From assembly GCA_964352625.1 (NCBI GenBank), contig CAYGSD010000003.1:62001-126000 (forward strand): a DNA stretch of 64,000 nucleotides, given 5' to 3'. Below, in pieces: positions 47,024-56,999 of this stretch. Source of the stretch: JAAEPI01 sp964352625. Lineage in GTDB: Bacteria; Bacteroidota; Bacteroidia; Cytophagales; Cyclobacteriaceae. Position numbers and translations under genes: made by a program. Within the stretch, counting starts at the first letter, position 1. Each line of letters begins with the position of its first letter. A model generated the notes under the pieces. The model was not told the DNA's origin. It made no database searches and saw nothing but the letters and a program-made list of their open reading frames with translations.

Positions 47024-50000
47024 ATGGCACAACGCAAAGGGGATACGGTAACTACCACGGTCTTAATAGATGGCAAACAGTCTATCAATGAACTTGGAAA
47101 GCTAGAACTAGAAGCGACTGAGCTTCGCAATGATCTCAAGCTTTTGAAGAAAAATACTGACGAGTACGTCAGGGCGAATCAGAAACTTTCGGAGGTGAAA
47201 AAGCGCATCACTGATATGCGAACGGAGCTAGGAACTGCCGGTATGACGATGCAGCAGCTGACGAAGTATCAGCGTGACTTGCGAAGGGAAATCACTAATA
47301 CTACCACAAAGGGAACGGCAGGGTATAAGAAGTTAAAAGCTGAACTGCTTCAGGTGAATAGAGCAGTGGACAAACAACGTGCAGAAATGCGCGGCTTGAA
47401 TACCCTGTGGAGTAAAATGAGCAGTGAGATGAAGCAGTTCGGCGTGATGGCCATGGGTTATTTAGGTTTCACTTTTCTCACTGGCCAGCTGAACAATCTG
47501 ATTCGCCGCGCAGGTGAATTCAGTGATTCGCTTGGGTCTGTCCAGAAAACCACTGGGTTGACCGCAGCTCAAGTAGATTCTCTCAATGCTTCTTTGAAAA
47601 AGATTGATACCCGAACCGCAAGAAGCGAACTGCTGAGTATGGCGAAGGTGGCGGGTAAGCTTGGCATCACGGCAGAGAAGGATGTCGAGGGTTTTGTGAA
47701 ATCTTTTGACAAAATCAACGTGGCTCTAGGTGAGGATCTAGGTGCACCGGAAGAGGTTGCCCGAAAACTTGGGAAGATTCTGGAATCTTTCAATGTGAAG
47801 GAAGCTTATGGCATAGAGGATGGTCTATTGAAAGTGGGTTCAGCCGTGAATCACTTAGGCAAAAGCTCGGTAGCCAATGAGGGCGCTATTGTGGAATTCA
47901 CAAGACGATTAGCGGGAATAGCTCCTTTGGCGAAGCTGAGCATACAAGATGTGATGGGCTTAGCTGCTGCTAGTGATGCCCTTGGTCAGCCTGTGGAGAT
48001 GGCGAGTACGGCTTTCAGCAAACTCTTCATAAAAATGAGTAGCAATGCGGAGGAATTTGCGAAGTATGCAAAGGATACTGATGGTGCCGCCATGAGTACG
48101 AAGCAGTTTCAACAATTGATTGAAAGTGATTTTAATGAGGCTTTCTTTTCACTCCTGAGAGGTGTGAAGGACAACAGCAACGGCATGTTGGAGTTGAGTA
48201 AGACGCTTGGCGATCTGGAGCTTGACGGTAGCAGAATAGTTGGCGTACTTGGCACAATGGCGAATAACATTGAGTTTGTCAGTGAGCAGCAGAAAATCTC
48301 TAATGACGAATTTGAGAAAGGTACTAGCGTCCTGGATGAATTCAACTTGATGAATGAGACGTTTGGCGCGAAGTTGGAAAAGCTTCGAAAGAATCTTTTT
48401 GCCATGTTTGTGAATAGCAGCGTGGTGAAGGGTTTAGAGAAAATGGTGGGTTGGATGTTGAAGCTCACTCAGCAAACAGATCTCTATAGTCAAGAGCTAG
48501 CGAGTGAGTATGTGGAGCTGCAACGTGTGACATCCGAAATATTGCGTGGCAATACTCCACGAGAGCAACGTGTGGAGTTAATCAAGCAGCTGCAGGATAA
48601 GTACCCGGCTTATCTGGGCAATATCGATGCAGAGACATTGAAGAATGATGAGTTGACGAAGAAGCTCAAAGCTGTAAATGAGCAGCTGATCAACAGAATA
48701 GTAATTCAGAAGCAACAGGAAAAAATTGATGCAGCCAATGATAAGGCTGCAGATAATAGGCTGAAAGCCATTGACCTTGAGAGAGAAATGATATCTAAAA
48801 TGGCTGAAATTTCCCTGGCTCATGGCCTTGACATTCCAGAGGGAGATAATGTATATGATCAGGCGAGTAAGTTTAAGCAGTTGTATGTAGCTAAGAACGG
48901 CCAGCAACCTGCTTCTCTGAACAAAATGATGCAGGATTATTATTTCACCATCAATACAATCAATTCTCTAAATGATGAATTGGATGAGTTGATTGCCAAC
49001 AGGGATGATATGATGCTGAAATTTTTCAATGAAGACCCGCCACCAGGTGCAGGCACTTTTAAAACTGGGACAGGGCTTTACAGAAGTAAGCTTGGTATTA
49101 GCACTAATCCAAACGATCCTGCGCTTTTCAAAAAGCAAGCTCCATCAGCGGCAGATTCCAACAAAATTGACAAGGAAAAGGCCCTTCTGGACAAGTTCTA
49201 TGATGAAGTGCTGAAGATGCGAGAGGACTTGGATATTGCCTTGATGAGTAAGGATGATCAGGAGGTGGCGAGAGTGGAGCAGAAGTATCTGAAGATGACT
49301 GAACGGCTTGGTCAGTTTCATGCGGACGGCTTGATGGATGAGCAGACGTACCAGGATGGAATAAAGCTGATAGAACAGCAGATGAATGAGGAGCTTGGCT
49401 TCTTGTATAGTGAGCGATTCAGGACGTATCAGGAGGAGCGCAAAGAGGCTCAGGATCAATTGAATTTTGATCTGATGAGTGAGAAGGATCAGGAGATAGC
49501 TCGTGTGAATGCGCACTATGATAAACTAACGGAGCTGGCCAAGAAGTACAATTTGGACTTGGTGGCGGTAGAGAAAGCCCGGGCAGCTGCGATTGGTGCC
49601 GTGAATCAAAAGACGGTAGATGACAATCTTCAATTGCAGCTTGAGGCGATCAGTCATCTTGGTGATGCGATGGGTGGACTGAGTGACTTCTTTGGCAACA
49701 TCAATGCTTTGATGGGTGGCCAATCTAAAGCCTTAGTAAAGCTGCAGGTGGCGATGGGTTTTGCAGAGGTACTGGCTCACCATGGTGTGGCCATAGCGGC
49801 AGCAACGAAACAAGCGGCTAGCACTTCATTTACTCCTTGGGGTTTTGCGGCGAAGATTGCGCTGTTTATGGGTGCGATTACTGCTCAGATAGTTAGGTCA
49901 AAGCAGATGATAAAAGCTGCTGACCAGGCTAGTAACAAGTCGACACCAAAAGCGGAAACCGCTAGCCGACCACCGTCATTTTTCTTTGGTGGTGAGTCTG

Positions 50001-50368
50001 GAACGAGCACGTTGGGATTTGGTGACCAATATGGTGACTATGCGGGGTATGTACATAAGGATGAGTTTGTGACGCCTGCTTATGTGCGGCAAGATCCTCG
50101 GGTGATCGATGCAGAGAAAACAATAAAAGCGGCTATGGCTGGCTATACGCTGAATGTGACCGGACTTCCTGCAGCTGGTGGAAGTAATTCTTCTGGTGAT
50201 ATGATGGAGGCGGCCGTGATGATGCGCGAGTCTGCCACTACGCTGCAGCAGATATTTACCGTCCTACAAGAAGAGGGGCTAGCGGCTTACTTTGGCCAAG
50301 ACGAATTTGAAAAGGCGAACAAACGATATGGTAGAAAAGAAGATACCAGGGGTAGGGGTAGGTTGTAG
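47024..50368 (+). CDS. tail tape measure protein
   Basis: 1114 residues. Coiled coil 25-130; TP901-type core at about 170-430 (SVQKTTGLTAAQVDSLNASL, then ...FVKSFDKINVALGEDLGAP, MGLAAASDALGQPVEMASTA); long coiled coils at 490-900 including a repeated unit (LMSKDDQEVARVEQKY and LMSEKDQEIARVNAHY); hydrophobic segments at about 915-960. It sets tail length and helps DNA pass the membrane; about 0.15 nm per residue gives roughly 165 nm, an estimate only. Confidence 0.9.
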   Translation: MAQRKGDTVTTTVLIDGKQSINELGKLELEATELRNDLKLLKKNTDEYVRANQKLSEVKKRITDMRTELGTAGMTMQQLTKYQRDLRREITNTTTKGTAGYKKLKAELLQVNRAVDKQRAEMRGLNTLWSKMSSEMKQFGVMAMGYLGFTFLTGQLNNLIRRAGEFSDSLGSVQKTTGLTAAQVDSLNASLKKIDTRTARSELLSMAKVAGKLGITAEKDVEGFVKSFDKINVALGEDLGAPEEVARKLGKILESFNVKEAYGIEDGLLKVGSAVNHLGKSSVANEGAIVEFTRRLAGIAPLAKLSIQDVMGLAAASDALGQPVEMASTAFSKLFIKMSSNAEEFAKYAKDTDGAAMSTKQFQQLIESDFNEAFFSLLRGVKDNSNGMLELSKTLGDLELDGSRIVGVLGTMANNIEFVSEQQKISNDEFEKGTSVLDEFNLMNETFGAKLEKLRKNLFAMFVNSSVVKGLEKMVGWMLKLTQQTDLYSQELASEYVELQRVTSEILRGNTPREQRVELIKQLQDKYPAYLGNIDAETLKNDELTKKLKAVNEQLINRIVIQKQQEKIDAANDKAADNRLKAIDLEREMISKMAEISLAHGLDIPEGDNVYDQASKFKQLYVAKNGQQPASLNKMMQDYYFTINTINSLNDELDELIANRDDMMLKFFNEDPPPGAGTFKTGTGLYRSKLGISTNPNDPALFKKQAPSAADSNKIDKEKALLDKFYDEVLKMREDLDIALMSKDDQEVARVEQKYLKMTERLGQFHADGLMDEQTYQDGIKLIEQQMNEELGFLYSERFRTYQEERKEAQDQLNFDLMSEKDQEIARVNAHYDKLTELAKKYNLDLVAVEKARAAAIGAVNQKTVDDNLQLQLEAISHLGDAMGGLSDFFGNINALMGGQSKALVKLQVAMGFAEVLAHHGVAIAAATKQAASTSFTPWGFAAKIALFMGAITAQIVRSKQMIKAADQASNKSTPKAETASRPPSFFFGGESGTSTLGFGDQYGDYAGYVHKDEFVTPAYVRQDPRVIDAEKTIKAAMAGYTLNVTGLPAAGGSNSSGDMMEAAVMMRESATTLQQIFTVLQEEGLAAYFGQDEFEKANKRYGRKEDTRGRGRL

Positions 50369-50531
50369 CGTCCTCCCCCCAACCCCCTCCAAGGAGGGGG
50401 AGTATCTAGATGGCGAGAAGGATGATTCGGTGAGATGGGTGGAGCATGCGGATCATTGTGTCCGAGGGCGGATTGATCATTTGATAGAGGTGAAAACAGG
50501 AAAGATATTAAAACGAAAAATTATCAGATAA
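50328..50531 (+). CDS. small tail protein carrying an in-frame REP-like insertion
   Basis: 67 residues from ATG 50328, overlapping the tape measure gene by 41 bp in another frame. CSVLPPTPSKEGEYLD (about 14-29) is the translation of the REP-like repeat at 50371-50405. The second half (VRWVEHADHCVRGRIDHLIEVKTGKIL) reads as a real domain, so the repeat may have inserted into or created its N-terminus. Confidence 0.45.
   Translation: MVEKKIPGVGVGCSVLPPTPSKEGEYLDGEKDDSVRWVEHADHCVRGRIDHLIEVKTGKILKRKIIR
50371..50405. repeat. REP-like repeat, third copy
   Basis: TCCTCCCCCCAACCCCCTCC pairs with AAGGAGGGGGAG; directly after the tape measure stop and inside the overlapping small frame. Confidence 0.55.
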
Positions 50532-50532
50532 A

Positions 50533-51216
50533 ATGGCGATAACCTCTATAGATATGCCAAGTAATCCGTGCCAAGCTCGTGAAGCGATAAAGGTAGTGGT
50601 GAACTCAGATGAGACAGATCCTACGTACTCTATTCGCTTGCGTGTGGAGCTGGAGGATAGTCCGCTGAGTGATACGTGGACGATCAAAACGGAACTGAAT
50701 GCGCCTATACTCGATGGGGCTGCTACGTTTTACCTTCAGGACTTATTCAGGGAGGAGCTTTTGAATCTTACTGACCCGGATGATGGTGGCTCTGTGGGGA
50801 ATGATCTGAATGTGTGCCGAAAGTTCAGGGTGGAAGCGTGGGAGTACTCGCCAGCGGGTTTTGAATTGTTGGCGGAAGATTACCATGAAGGATCGGGGTA
50901 TGATGAGGTATTGTTGGATTCTAGTATCGCACCTGGTACTCAGGTGCTGGTGATTCTGGAGACTACAGATCCTGATTCGGTAAGTAGTGCGAATCTGCGG
51001 AATTCGTCCTCGACCAGTGAGGGGTTGGCGGTGCAAAAGACGTATCCTGATGAGGTGTGGTTGTTTGAAGCGTCTACTGATAACACGAATGATCGCATGT
51101 ATCTACCTGGCTATGTGAAGGCGAGTATTTATGAAACCTCGATATCGACGGTGGGGACTGTTTCGGCAGAACGGTATGCGATACTGGCGGGAGGACTTAA
51201 CTATTTATCTGTATGA
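50533..51216 (+). CDS. tail protein (distal tail region)
   Basis: 227 residues, predicted mostly beta (YSIRLRVELEDSPLSDTWTIK...AATFYLQDLF). First of three overlapping genes after the tape measure, where distal tail and tip proteins lie. Not recognised. Confidence 0.55.
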   Translation: MAITSIDMPSNPCQAREAIKVVVNSDETDPTYSIRLRVELEDSPLSDTWTIKTELNAPILDGAATFYLQDLFREELLNLTDPDDGGSVGNDLNVCRKFRVEAWEYSPAGFELLAEDYHEGSGYDEVLLDSSIAPGTQVLVILETTDPDSVSSANLRNSSSTSEGLAVQKTYPDEVWLFEASTDNTNDRMYLPGYVKASIYETSISTVGTVSAERYAILAGGLNYLSV

Positions 51217-51977
51217 GTTATCAATTTTTGACTACAAAGCCTCAGCGGCGCTTGCTTCATATTTCTCACAAGGAGTATATCTGGTTATTGATCACGGCTG
51301 ACCGAGCGGGTGCGAATAGTTTGTATTGTAAGATTGACTACACGGACGGCACTAGTGACACTGAGACGATTCATAGTGTGGGATCGGACTTGGAGGCCAG
51401 CCAGGTGAAGGTACTGGATGTGAGCTATGATGTATTGGCGGCTAATGCGGATGGAGGTAAGACGGTGAAGCAGCTGACGATATCGCTTGCAGCTTCAAAT
51501 CCTACTAGTGAGCCGGACTACATCGTGTATGAGCCTTATACGCTGGCTAGTGATGAGCAGCGGGTGTTTTACTACCACAATGGGCAGGGTGGTGTAGATA
51601 GCCTGGTGACTGAGGGTCGATACTCGAACAATCAGAAGCTGCCTTATGATTTACTAAAGACACAGACTGCAGAAGGGCGCTCTCGGCTTTCGGTACTGAG
51701 CCGACCTGAGCAGGAGGTGTTCACGGTGTATGTGGGTTCGCAGATACCTAATGGTGAGGCGCGGGCTCTGCGGGATATGTTTTCTGTACGCAGTGCCTAC
51801 GAGCGTTTGCCTGTGAGTGGTGGGTATGTGAATGTGCCGATAGTGATTGTGAGTGAGAACACGACGGCCGGTAGCCCGATAGATCCTGTGGTGCCGATGA
51901 GTTTCAGTTATAAATATGCTGTGGATGAGCAGAGCAATAAACGGATAAACTTGAGCAATGGTAGGGTTATCGTATAA
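51213..51977 (+). CDS. tail protein (distal tail region)
   Basis: 254 residues, beta-rich (RLLHISHKEYIWLLITADRAG; YVNVPIVIVSENTTAG). Overlaps the preceding gene by 4 bp and the next by 20 bp. Not recognised. Confidence 0.55.
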   Translation: MSYQFLTTKPQRRLLHISHKEYIWLLITADRAGANSLYCKIDYTDGTSDTETIHSVGSDLEASQVKVLDVSYDVLAANADGGKTVKQLTISLAASNPTSEPDYIVYEPYTLASDEQRVFYYHNGQGGVDSLVTEGRYSNNQKLPYDLLKTQTAEGRSRLSVLSRPEQEVFTVYVGSQIPNGEARALRDMFSVRSAYERLPVSGGYVNVPIVIVSENTTAGSPIDPVVPMSFSYKYAVDEQSNKRINLSNGRVIV

Positions 51978-53961
51978 AGGTGTGCCGCTGGCATTGCCAG
52001 ACGAATTTCCTGTGCCGTGGGAGGTAGAGGATGATATTTTTGATCTTGGCACGCTTGGTCAAGGCTACAGCTGGCCAGTGAAGATTCCTAGAAAGGGGAA
52101 TGAGCAGCTGGTATTTCAGTTTGCGGGAGATCCGCAGCAGTCAAAGAATAGATTTAGAACTTACGACGGCTTTGCCATCACGAAGGGCGGGAATCTCTGG
52201 TGGAATGTGAGTTTTGTGTTGGAGAATGCGGATGATCATTGGTATGAGGGGAGCTTAACGACGATAGAGAGTTCTGTGCAGAAGAACAAGAACAAACTGC
52301 TGAGTGAGCTTATCACTCTGGATGACTTGGAGGATGGCGTGGATACAGATCCTTTCGACTGTCATTTTTATAATGATGTAGTTTTCTTTGGAGGTATTTT
52401 CAGCCCTCGTATAACTACTCTCAAAAGTACCTATCTTTTTCGCTTGATTCATAAAGTAGTAGCTCAGCTTGGCTATCGTTTTGTTAACGACATTCCTACA
52501 GAAAGCGATCTTCACAAGTTATCTATTTTTCAACCCAGGACTATTGAGCTTACCGGAAACTCCAGGGGCGGAACAGGAGGAAATGGCCGTCATAGATATT
52601 CAACAATTAGTGAAATCCCCACGCTCACCGTGGGTGACTTACTTTTTGAGAGTATTTTTCATACCAGTGGCTCACTGTACATAGATACTGATAAGAAGCT
52701 CATTCAATTATCGATTGAAAGTAAACCTAGAACAGCCCTTAACTTAACCGGTAAGCTGTCATTTAAAACAGTTCACCCCTCGGACTATGCGAGTATTCGC
52801 CTTGCTTATGCGGATATTAGTCCTTTGGACGAAATTCCAGTATTCAACAAAGGAGCAGAGACGAGACAAGGAACTTTCCGCGGGGAATTCAATAATCTTG
52901 AGGTGTTTGAATTGAACTTACATGGTTTCACTGAGCAGGAAAACGATATTGTCTTCATCACTTTAGAGAACTGTTACTTTCAGTTTGTGAAGGACTTTGA
53001 TGATAATCTTTTTCTGCGGAGATATGCCTGGCCTTTTGATGCCTTCGATGAAGGTGAAGAGAATCCGTTGAATCTGGAATCGAAGCTTGTACCTGTGCAC
53101 AGGTCGAAGTACACTTATATGTTTAACGAGGACACTGTAAACCTGAGAAACAATGGCTCAGGCTCTGTACGTCTAAAAAATCTGCATAGTTCGCAAACTC
53201 TTCCAGCTGGGAATTACGTGACTTTTATTGACAAAGACAACCTGTATCATGGAGATAATATCACTTGGTATCTTGTTTTTGCCTCCCAACCTACGCCAGT
53301 GGATGGATATAGCAGTGTGAACTACATGGACATAGCTCTGGATTATGATTCGGATATAGATTTAGAAGGGTTGTACTATCGGATAAATCAGGCACAATGG
53401 ATGCCTATATTGGAAGCTTCTAATGCGGAAAGTACGCAAAGGATAGTGGTTAAGAATAGGTACGGTTACAATAATGTTTTTAATTATGTGAACAAGTATT
53501 TGAACGTAACGAGCGTCCCGCGAGTGTTGTACAACTTTGGTATACAGTCAAATATTTCAGGCTTTACCACCTATAACTGTGCTTTGCCTTCCCCATATCT
53601 GGAGGATGGCACTCAAAATAATGAAGACCCTGAGCGTATTGTGAAAATTGGGGAATACAGCACCAACACACAATATGGTGGTGGAAATATTTATGAGAAT
53701 ATCTGGAAGCCTAGTGTTGACTTTATAAACAACACCAGAAAGATTGTGTTTGATAGTTTTCTGACGCTGACGGAGATTAAGAAACTGTTTCAGCATAAGT
53801 ATGGCCGTTGGGAAAAAGGCACGTTTCGGCTCCTGAGCATCAAGTCAACACTGGGGAAGGATGATCGCGAGAAGCAGGAGGTGACCGGGTATATCACTGA
53901 GAATGCTGCTAATGAATCTCTGCTACTGACTGAGGAAAAACAGGGGATAGACTGGGACTAG
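51958..53961 (+). CDS. large tail-tip protein
   Basis: 667 residues, beta-rich. The N-terminal 110 residues (GVPLALPDEFPVPWEVEDDIFDLGTLGQGYSWPVKIPRKGN) resemble the hub domain of distal tail/tip proteins in Bacteroidota phages. The C-terminal 60 residues (RKIVFDSFLTLTEIKKLFQHKYGRWEKG) are conserved-looking and may contact the tail fibre. Last structural gene; its stop overlaps the reverse microprotein gene. Confidence 0.6.
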   Translation: MVGLSYKGVPLALPDEFPVPWEVEDDIFDLGTLGQGYSWPVKIPRKGNEQLVFQFAGDPQQSKNRFRTYDGFAITKGGNLWWNVSFVLENADDHWYEGSLTTIESSVQKNKNKLLSELITLDDLEDGVDTDPFDCHFYNDVVFFGGIFSPRITTLKSTYLFRLIHKVVAQLGYRFVNDIPTESDLHKLSIFQPRTIELTGNSRGGTGGNGRHRYSTISEIPTLTVGDLLFESIFHTSGSLYIDTDKKLIQLSIESKPRTALNLTGKLSFKTVHPSDYASIRLAYADISPLDEIPVFNKGAETRQGTFRGEFNNLEVFELNLHGFTEQENDIVFITLENCYFQFVKDFDDNLFLRRYAWPFDAFDEGEENPLNLESKLVPVHRSKYTYMFNEDTVNLRNNGSGSVRLKNLHSSQTLPAGNYVTFIDKDNLYHGDNITWYLVFASQPTPVDGYSSVNYMDIALDYDSDIDLEGLYYRINQAQWMPILEASNAESTQRIVVKNRYGYNNVFNYVNKYLNVTSVPRVLYNFGIQSNISGFTTYNCALPSPYLEDGTQNNEDPERIVKIGEYSTNTQYGGGNIYENIWKPSVDFINNTRKIVFDSFLTLTEIKKLFQHKYGRWEKGTFRLLSIKSTLGKDDREKQEVTGYITENAANESLLLTEEKQGIDWD

Positions 53962-54044
53962 TACTTCCGTGGGAGGTTTCCTTTGAAGATTTGATAGAGG
54001 AAGTAGGCGATGAGGGTGAATCCGATGATGATTAGGGTGAGCAT
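53958..54044 (-). CDS. 28-residue membrane microprotein
   Basis: MLTLIIIGFTLIAYFLYQIF is one membrane helix with a short basic tail. It starts on the stop of the next reverse gene (TGATG) and its stop overlaps the tail-tip stop. It recalls KdpF-type microproteins in size only. Confidence 0.5.
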   Translation of the reverse strand: MLTLIIIGFTLIAYFLYQIFKGNLPRKY

Positions 54045-54379
54045 CACCTCAGTTTTCTATTGGCGTCCATATTAATAAACCTACTAGTAAGAAAAAGCCC
54101 ACTTGCAACAATCATGGTTTCGTTGGATTCAGAGATTATAGCTGTTGCCGCCACTAAATAACTAAGGATTTCAATACTAGCGGCGGTTGTTCGCTGTTTC
54201 CTGAAGGCTTCAATCCTCAAGTCGATAGGTGTGTTCTCACCTCGCCCCTGCTCATTTTCAATCCGATCTTGTGGATATAAGAAGTCAGTGACGGGCTTCT
54301 TTTTTTTCTCAGGTTCTTGTTCTTGCCCAAATGAGAGAAGTGCAAAACAGCAAAAAAGGGTTACGATTAGTGGTTTCAT
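54044..54379 (-). CDS. secreted or membrane accessory protein
   Basis: 111 residues. Signal peptide (1-18, LFCCFALLSFGQ), a charged linker (EQEPEKKKKPV), then two weakly hydrophobic helices near the end (SLYLVAATAIISES-like region and IVASGLFLTSRFI). Reverse-strand pair with the microprotein, opposite to the tail genes, as expected for a lysogeny-expressed accessory unit. Confidence 0.5.
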   Translation of the reverse strand: MKPLIVTLFCCFALLSFGQEQEPEKKKKPVTDFLYPQDRIENEQGRGENTPIDLRIEAFRKQRTTAASIEILSYLVAATAIISESNETMIVASGLFLTSRFINMDANRKLR

Positions 54380-54564
54380 TTTTTGAAAGTAGCTTTCTTT
54401 TTGATAAGTCGCAAATTTTTAGCACTTTTGAATTGCACATTAACAGTTTTCAATTCATGAAATATTTTATTAAAGATTTGGCAGGGGCGGGTATCCGTAA
54501 GGACTCGACCAAATTTCCCTTGGGAACTGTTGTGTGCAACCCCTGCCTATATTAAACAAAAAAA

Positions 54565-55044
54565 ATGCGCACAACAGATTATGACAAATGCACGAGTATC
54601 TTAGAGCTATACGTGTATGCAGGTGATGCGGAACGCATGCCTGAACGCCTAGCGGCAGCAATCAAATTTTTCAGATCGGGCCATGAGTGGTACAAGAAAA
54701 ACCGAGGCTCTGACGATCAGGATAAGATGGAATTTCAGGAGTATCTTGAAATGCTACTTGCCCTCCGTGAAATGAGCGAGGCTATGCTTGTGATGGAAAA
54801 CAAGTGTATCATCTTGCGAGAAATGGACACGGATATTAATATCAATCCTTTTTTGGATTTCCTACGTTCGTACACCATGACGGAAGTTTTCTTCACAATA
54901 AGAGGAATTAAGGAAATGATGGTGGAGTTTTTGCACCCTGAGAACCTTACATCTTTCACTGATGCTCAGACTGTATTGAGCGAATGGGAGTTGTTCTTTG
55001 TTGATGAGTTGATTCACCCTAAAACGAATGAAGGTCATGCCTGA
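54565..55044 (+). CDS. hypothetical accessory protein
   Basis: 159 residues, helical, soluble (EYLEMLLALREMSEAMLVME). Starts a small forward unit with 55037. 54380-54564 upstream holds no gene. Not recognised. Confidence 0.5.
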   Translation: MRTTDYDKCTSILELYVYAGDAERMPERLAAAIKFFRSGHEWYKKNRGSDDQDKMEFQEYLEMLLALREMSEAMLVMENKCIILREMDTDININPFLDFLRSYTMTEVFFTIRGIKEMMVEFLHPENLTSFTDAQTVLSEWELFFVDELIHPKTNEGHA

Positions 55045-55201
55045 AAAATCAAATAGCCCCGTTTTAACGAAAGATACGTTTGATGCTCTGGAGCATCGAT
55101 ACGGAATATCGATAGATGTCACTGATGTGGTGCAGTATCAGTTGTGCCAGGTGATCGTGCAACTGGAAGGGGAAGTCCTGCCGGAAGGTGGTGGTGAATA
55201 A
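55037..55201 (+). CDS. 54-residue accessory protein
   Basis: Starts inside the last codons of the previous gene (8 bp overlap). Soluble, acidic, DTFDALEHRYGISIDVTDVVQYQLCQ; ends EGGGE. Not recognised. Confidence 0.5.
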   Translation: MPEKSNSPVLTKDTFDALEHRYGISIDVTDVVQYQLCQVIVQLEGEVLPEGGGE

Positions 55202-55293
55202 CGTGTGGGAAAGTTGTAGAAAAGAGTCCTATAAATCGCGGCTAATAGTGAGTACTTTGAGGTTCGATATTTTCAAACCAAAAAAGTATACTT

Positions 55294-55473
55294 ATGAAAA
55301 AGCTATTGGCAGCCTTGTTCCTTGTCTTGATGATTGTAGGCACTTCGTGCAACTCTGATTCTGATCCTCAGCCTGTTGAATTTGATCAACTTGATGAGCG
55401 AACAGATCCTAATGATGGTAATGATGGGAGCGATGGAAGCGGAAGTGATGATCCTTATGGCCTGGGGGGATAA
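55294..55473 (+). CDS. 59-residue lipoprotein with Asp/Gly-rich tail
   Basis: Signal peptide with lipobox VGTSC (Cys19), then a short acidic mature part with DPNDGNDGSDGSGSDDP, which resembles calcium-binding Asp/Gly repeats. Own terminator downstream. Surface lipoprotein made by the prophage; superinfection exclusion is possible but unproven. Confidence 0.6.
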   Translation: MKKLLAALFLVLMIVGTSCNSDSDPQPVEFDQLDERTDPNDGNDGSDGSGSDDPYGLGG

Positions 55474-55495
55474 ATCTTCAAGGATTTCCAAACTA

Positions 55496-55533
55496 AGCGA
55501 ATCGCCCCAATAGGAGGTGATTCGCTTTTTTTT
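55496..55533 (+). terminator. terminator of the small lipoprotein gene
   Basis: AGCGAATC/GATTCGCT stem followed by eight T; GCC/GGT extend the stem. Confidence 0.88.
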
Positions 55534-55694
55534 GTTGTCAATTGATAAGTCTATATGAAATTGATAAGATTTTTTTATCAATGACTAGTATCAGATTCCA
55601 AGCGAAACCGTTAGTTTTAGCATCCATTTAAAGCGAAAACCATTACCTGAGAGCAATAAACTAAAAAAAATATGAACTAAATAGGCTAAGGGAA

Positions 55695-56999
55695 ATGAAG
55701 GTAATTTACTCACTGATCGTGTTGTTTTCGTTGACAGCAACAGGTCAAAATCTATTTGATCAAGCGAGACATGAAGCCAAGAATGGCAATCCGGAACTGG
55801 CGGTTTCATTATTGGAGCAGCATGTGCGGGCTGAGGTGTCACTTCCAAAGCTGGCGACCAGTTACTACGCTTTGTCTTATCACTATTTGTATGATCTGGA
55901 GAATTTCGATAAATCATTGGTTTGCGGATTCAATGCGCTGAATTACTATTCTCAGCTGAGTGACAAGGACGGCATGGAGAAGACGCTTCGGCATATGGGC
56001 CAGATTCATCTTTGGGCAGGGAATCACGAAGAGGTGGTTAACTATTCGAAATTGGCTCTTGAAGTGACGACTGATGCGTTGAGACGCGCCAAGAACTATC
56101 ATAATTTGGGAGTGGCTTACAAGGTACTGCAGCGGTTTGCTGCCTCGCATGAGAGCTATTTTCAGAGTCTTTCTTACTATGAGGCTCAGGATGATCATGA
56201 GAAGATTTGTGAGCTTACTATAGAGATAGGGCTTGTCTATTTTTATCAGAAGGATTTTGAATCTGCGATAGAGAAGTATGAGAGAGCCGCTGACTATGCT
56301 ACTCATTGGCAGTTGCCTGAGTGGAAGGCTCGTGCCCTGAACAACATAGGCAATGCGCACCTTTATTCAGGGAATAGAAGCAAGGCCATTGCGTTTTTGT
56401 CTGAGTCGTTACGGATAAAGCGGGCTTTGAAAAATGACAGATTGGTGATGCCAACGGCTTTTGCCCTGGCTAAGCTTCATTATGATATAGGTGACTATCC
56501 TACGGCGAATCGGTATTTGAATACTGCCGTGGCTTCATATAGTACGTATCATGACAGTGAAATGTATTTTGATGTACTGGACTTGAAGCATAGTACGTTA
56601 CTGGCTCTGAATCGCGCTGATTCGGCTTATACGTATTTGCTGGCGGCTCATGAGTTGTCCAAGCAATCGCAGCTTTACAAGGAACGATTGGTTGAAACTC
56701 AGACGAGTTACTTATTGAAGTTTAGGGAGCAGCAGTACGAAAACGCAAAGCTTCAGGTACGGCAGGAGCGAATACAGCGGGAGCGCATTCTGTATATTAT
56801 TGGTGGTAGCCTCTTGGCTTTAGTTGGTGCCTGGCTGGTGTACCGCTACATTACTTGGAGAATAGCTAAGCGGGATGGCACGGGGATAGTGAAGTTCCTT
56901 CCTCCTTCTTGGCGGTACCGGTTCTCGCAATTGGAGCGGGAACGCAAGGAATTGCAAATTACCGTTCGTCAGCAGCGGGATCTAGATCGTCAACGCTAG
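55695..56999 (+). CDS. TPR sensor-like membrane protein
   Basis: 434 residues. Signal peptide (1-17), about eight TPR units (20-320: AVSLLEQHV, GNAHLYSGNRSKAIAFLSES, LAKLHYDIGDYPTANRYL), a coiled coil, one membrane helix (about 363-381, ILYIIGGSLLALVGAWLVY), then about 50 cytoplasmic residues ending in a coil. This is the Bacteroidota two-component/LuxR-type sensor layout but without an output domain. Convergent with the integrase gene, overlapping by 4 bp. Confidence 0.68.
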   Translation: MKVIYSLIVLFSLTATGQNLFDQARHEAKNGNPELAVSLLEQHVRAEVSLPKLATSYYALSYHYLYDLENFDKSLVCGFNALNYYSQLSDKDGMEKTLRHMGQIHLWAGNHEEVVNYSKLALEVTTDALRRAKNYHNLGVAYKVLQRFAASHESYFQSLSYYEAQDDHEKICELTIEIGLVYFYQKDFESAIEKYERAADYATHWQLPEWKARALNNIGNAHLYSGNRSKAIAFLSESLRIKRALKNDRLVMPTAFALAKLHYDIGDYPTANRYLNTAVASYSTYHDSEMYFDVLDLKHSTLLALNRADSAYTYLLAAHELSKQSQLYKERLVETQTSYLLKFREQQYENAKLQVRQERIQRERILYIIGGSLLALVGAWLVYRYITWRIAKRDGTGIVKFLPPSWRYRFSQLERERKELQITVRQQRDLDRQR

